Positions 62,133-64,000 of a stretch of 64,000 bases of DNA are shown piece by piece (position 1 is the first letter of the stretch; every line of letters starts with the position of its first letter). The position numbers and the translations under genes are program-made. The stretch covers positions 1 to 64,000 of the forward strand of contig DEYP01000030.1 in the NCBI GenBank assembly GCA_002364615.1, read 5' to 3'. The notes beneath the pieces are model-generated. The model was not told the DNA's origin and searched no databases. It was given only the letters and a program-made list of their open reading frames with translations. The DNA is from Arsukibacterium sp. UBA3155. Its GTDB lineage: Bacteria; Pseudomonadota; Gammaproteobacteria; Enterobacterales; Alteromonadaceae.

Positions 62133-64000
62133 TTAACTAATTGCGCTTAACCACAGCACTTGGTAAGGCTTTAACATCATACTTTGGCTGTCAAACCGCT
62201 GCCCGGTTAATTCGTCACGCCATTTTCCTGCTGTTAATCCGGTATACAGCTGGTCTGATTCACTAAAATTTACCACACAATGTAAAGCTTGCATGTCAGC
62301 TTGTCGCTGATAGACAAACACATGTGGATTGCCACTTGCTAAGATTTCTGTGCTGCCCGGCCCTAACACGGCTAACCCGGCCCTCACGTTAAACAGATGC
62401 TGTAACTGCTGATAAATACGTCCGGATAAACTTGCAGGGTCTTTTGCTGTTAACAGCTGCTGTTCCGACACTTTAACCCGGTTTACCCAGCGGCTATCAT
62501 CCTGTTTCGCTGGATCTTGCTGGTAGCTGTAGTCATTTAGCAAGCCTAACTCATCACCCATATAGAGTAACGGTAAGCCGCCAATACTTAAAATAACACT
62601 GTTTAAAATAAAAATTCTAGCCAGTGCTTGCTGAAGCTGACGCTGTTTTTGTGTTTCATCCGCATTTTGTAGTGCCTGCTCTACCCCGGTAAGCGACGCC
62701 AGCATGCCAGCGACACGACAATCCCCCGTAACAGGGTTTTGCTGAAATGGCACGCCAGTGGCAAAACTTCCGCTAAATTGACCGGTGTAAAACTGGTTTA
62801 AAAACTGGCGGTGATGCTCAGGATTAATACCCAGTTGCCAGGCCACATTGTCATCAAAGGTCCAGCCAATATCATCATGGCAACGAATATAATTTACCCA
62901 GCTGCAATGCGGGTCTATCGCAAAACGTCGCTGTAGTGATTCGGTTAATAGACGGGTTTTACGGGTTGCCAGGCTATTCCACAACAACGCCATCAACAAT
63001 GGGTTATATGATAGCTGGCATTCTTCGGGCGAAATGTATTTTACTACCTCATCCGGATGCACTATTGCTTCAGATTTAAATTGTAATGCCGGTGCAGCAA
63101 TGCGGGCAACCGCATTAAATGCCTGAATTAACGTGTGAGCTTTTGGCAGGTTTTCACAACTTGTGCCAGCTTCTTTCCAGACAAACGCCAGAGCGTCTAA
63201 CCTTAGTACCGCCGCGCCCTGATTGGCAAGAAATAACATTTCTTCGGCCATGGCATTGAATACTGCAGGATTGGCGTAATTTAAATCCCACTGAAAGCTG
63301 TTAAAAGTTGTCCAGACCCAGCGTTGAGCAAGGGGTTCAAATGTGAAACAGCCGCGGCGTATCTCAGGGAAAATTTCACGCAACCATGGTGAATACTGCT
63401 CGCGCTGCTGCTCGGTAAAAAAGAAATAAAACTGCTGGTAATCCGTATCACCTGCTTTGGCTTTTTGTGCCCAACGATGTTCATCAGAAGTATGGTTAAA
63501 CACGAAATCAAGCACCGGCCGGATACCATTCTGATGCAGCTGCTGCATTAACTTAGCCAGCTCTGGCATGCTGCCAAGCGCAGGCATCGTTTTACGGTAA
63601 TCAGACACAGCGTAACCACCATCGCTATTAGGCTCAGGTGCTTTAAATAAAGGCATCAGGTGCAGATAGTTAATGCCGGTTTGCTTTAAATAAGGAATAC
63701 GAGCTGCCAGACCAGCAAAATTATCGGCAAATAAATCGACATAACAGGCAGAGCCCAAAGCGTGCTGATGTTTATGCCAATCTTGTGGTTCTTCATCCTC
63801 AAGGTGCAGATAATCAGGCCGTTGCGAAACAGACTTAGCCAATAACTTTAATAGCTGTTCAAGATAATAATAACTGTCAAAACGCTCGCCATAGAGGGGC
63901 AGATATAACTGCAATAACGCAGGTAAATGCTGTTTCAGGCGAGCCTGAAACAGCGGCCAGCGATCTTTCGCTATCGCTCTGAGTGACGAACTATATCGTT
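62133..64000 (-). CDS. suxB: Amylosucrase, 5' end beyond the window (SuxB-like)
   Basis: GH13 enzyme that cleaves sucrose, transferring glucose to glucan and releasing fructose. The frame is open to the edge (residues such as AIAKDRWPLFQARLKQHLPA upstream of a TTG at 63914 align with the helical N-terminus of Neisseria amylosucrase), so the gene is partial at its 5' end; about 621 residues are visible. Catalytic motifs: DFVFNHTSDEH, the nucleophile Asp in VLRLDALAFVWK, the acid Glu in FKSEAIVHPDEV and RCHDDIGW with the transition-state Asp. Further amylosucrase motifs are LMPLFKAPEPNSDGGYAV and TGDCRVAGM. No signal peptide is visible, but the true N-terminus is missing. Its promoter is outside the window. 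Confidence 0.92.
   Translation of the reverse strand, partial: RYSSSLRAIAKDRWPLFQARLKQHLPALLQLYLPLYGERFDSYYYLEQLLKLLAKSVSQRPDYLHLEDEEPQDWHKHQHALGSACYVDLFADNFAGLAARIPYLKQTGINYLHLMPLFKAPEPNSDGGYAVSDYRKTMPALGSMPELAKLMQQLHQNGIRPVLDFVFNHTSDEHRWAQKAKAGDTDYQQFYFFFTEQQREQYSPWLREIFPEIRRGCFTFEPLAQRWVWTTFNSFQWDLNYANPAVFNAMAEEMLFLANQGAAVLRLDALAFVWKEAGTSCENLPKAHTLIQAFNAVARIAAPALQFKSEAIVHPDEVVKYISPEECQLSYNPLLMALLWNSLATRKTRLLTESLQRRFAIDPHCSWVNYIRCHDDIGWTFDDNVAWQLGINPEHHRQFLNQFYTGQFSGSFATGVPFQQNPVTGDCRVAGMLASLTGVEQALQNADETQKQRQLQQALARIFILNSVILSIGGLPLLYMGDELGLLNDYSYQQDPAKQDDSRWVNRVKVSEQQLLTAKDPASLSGRIYQQLQHLFNVRAGLAVLGPGSTEILASGNPHVFVYQRQADMQALHCVVNFSESDQLYTGLTAGKWRDELTGQRFDSQSMMLKPYQVLWLSAIS

Noticed and set aside
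1-64000. CRISPR array, tRNA/rRNA genes, prophage or insertion sequences
   Set aside because: No regularly spaced repeats, transposase or phage-like genes were seen, and no cloverleaf or rRNA-like stretch was recognised in the short intergenic gaps; a tRNA scan was not possible by eye.

Overview
The window looks like a chromosomal segment of a free-living, aerobic gammaproteobacterium of the Alteromonadales/Chromatiaceae type (Rheinheimera, Arsukibacterium or Alishewanella would fit). This is inferred from gene content: secreted nucleases and peptidases, a TonB-dependent sucrose uptake locus, a tricorn-like S41 protease, a selD-mnmH pair, SbtA-type permease, TolB-like/TPR membrane proteins and a PEP-CTERM-like exported protein. 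Coding density is high. I saw no rRNA or tRNA genes, insertion sequences, phage genes or CRISPR arrays.

Layout. 0-11 kb: secreted ExeM/NucH-type nuclease, PpnP nucleoside phosphorylase, Atm1-type ABC exporter, DksA-like zinc-finger protein, Tat-exported dienelactone hydrolase, Na+/Ca2+ exchanger and a large periplasmic tricorn-like protease. 11-13 kb: VOC/glyoxalase gene and soxR, divergent around a clear SoxR box, then a PEP-CTERM-like protein. 13-18 kb: TolB/TPR membrane protein, then a ferredoxin-reductase/fatty-acid-desaturase operon preceded by two matching dyads. 18-31 kb: lipoprotein, an SPFH protein with a ribbon-helix-helix partner, a chemoreceptor without a periplasmic domain, selD-mnmH, DUF2254, M1 peptidase, DCC-family protein, SbtA-type permease, DUF3429 and a DSP-like phosphatase. 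30-46 kb: HDOD and PAS-GGDEF-EAL signalling proteins, aldo/keto reductase, membrane-anchored EEP protein, M16 peptidase, a second TolB/TPR paralogue, two lipases, glutathionyl-hydroquinone reductase, ACP phosphodiesterase, glutaredoxin-like protein and a FIST protein. 46-56.6 kb: YfeW-like serine hydrolase, ABC exporter, methyltransferase, two convergent pairs of small HTH regulator and membrane protein, SixA-like phosphatase, GNAT, a SatD-DUF3307 pair behind a 47-bp perfect inverted repeat, and an RNase J-like protein. 56.9-64 kb: a sucrose (sux-type) locus of TonB receptor, LacI repressor, MFS transporter and amylosucrase, the last cut off by the right edge.

How genes work together. In the sux-type locus, sucrose would cross the outer membrane through the receptor and the inner membrane through the MFS carrier, then be cleaved by amylosucrase. 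Copies of an AACGTT-centred palindrome precede the receptor, the regulator and the transporter. In the desaturase operon the reductase would feed electrons to the desaturase. SelD supplies selenophosphate to MnmH. The most intriguing module is SatD-DUF3307: the SatD-like protein has motifs resembling a class III nucleotide cyclase palm plus a C-terminal helix-turn-helix, and it is translationally coupled to a polytopic membrane protein.

Several starts were moved to internal codons with better ribosome binding sites or better agreement with family length. These choices are explained gene by gene.
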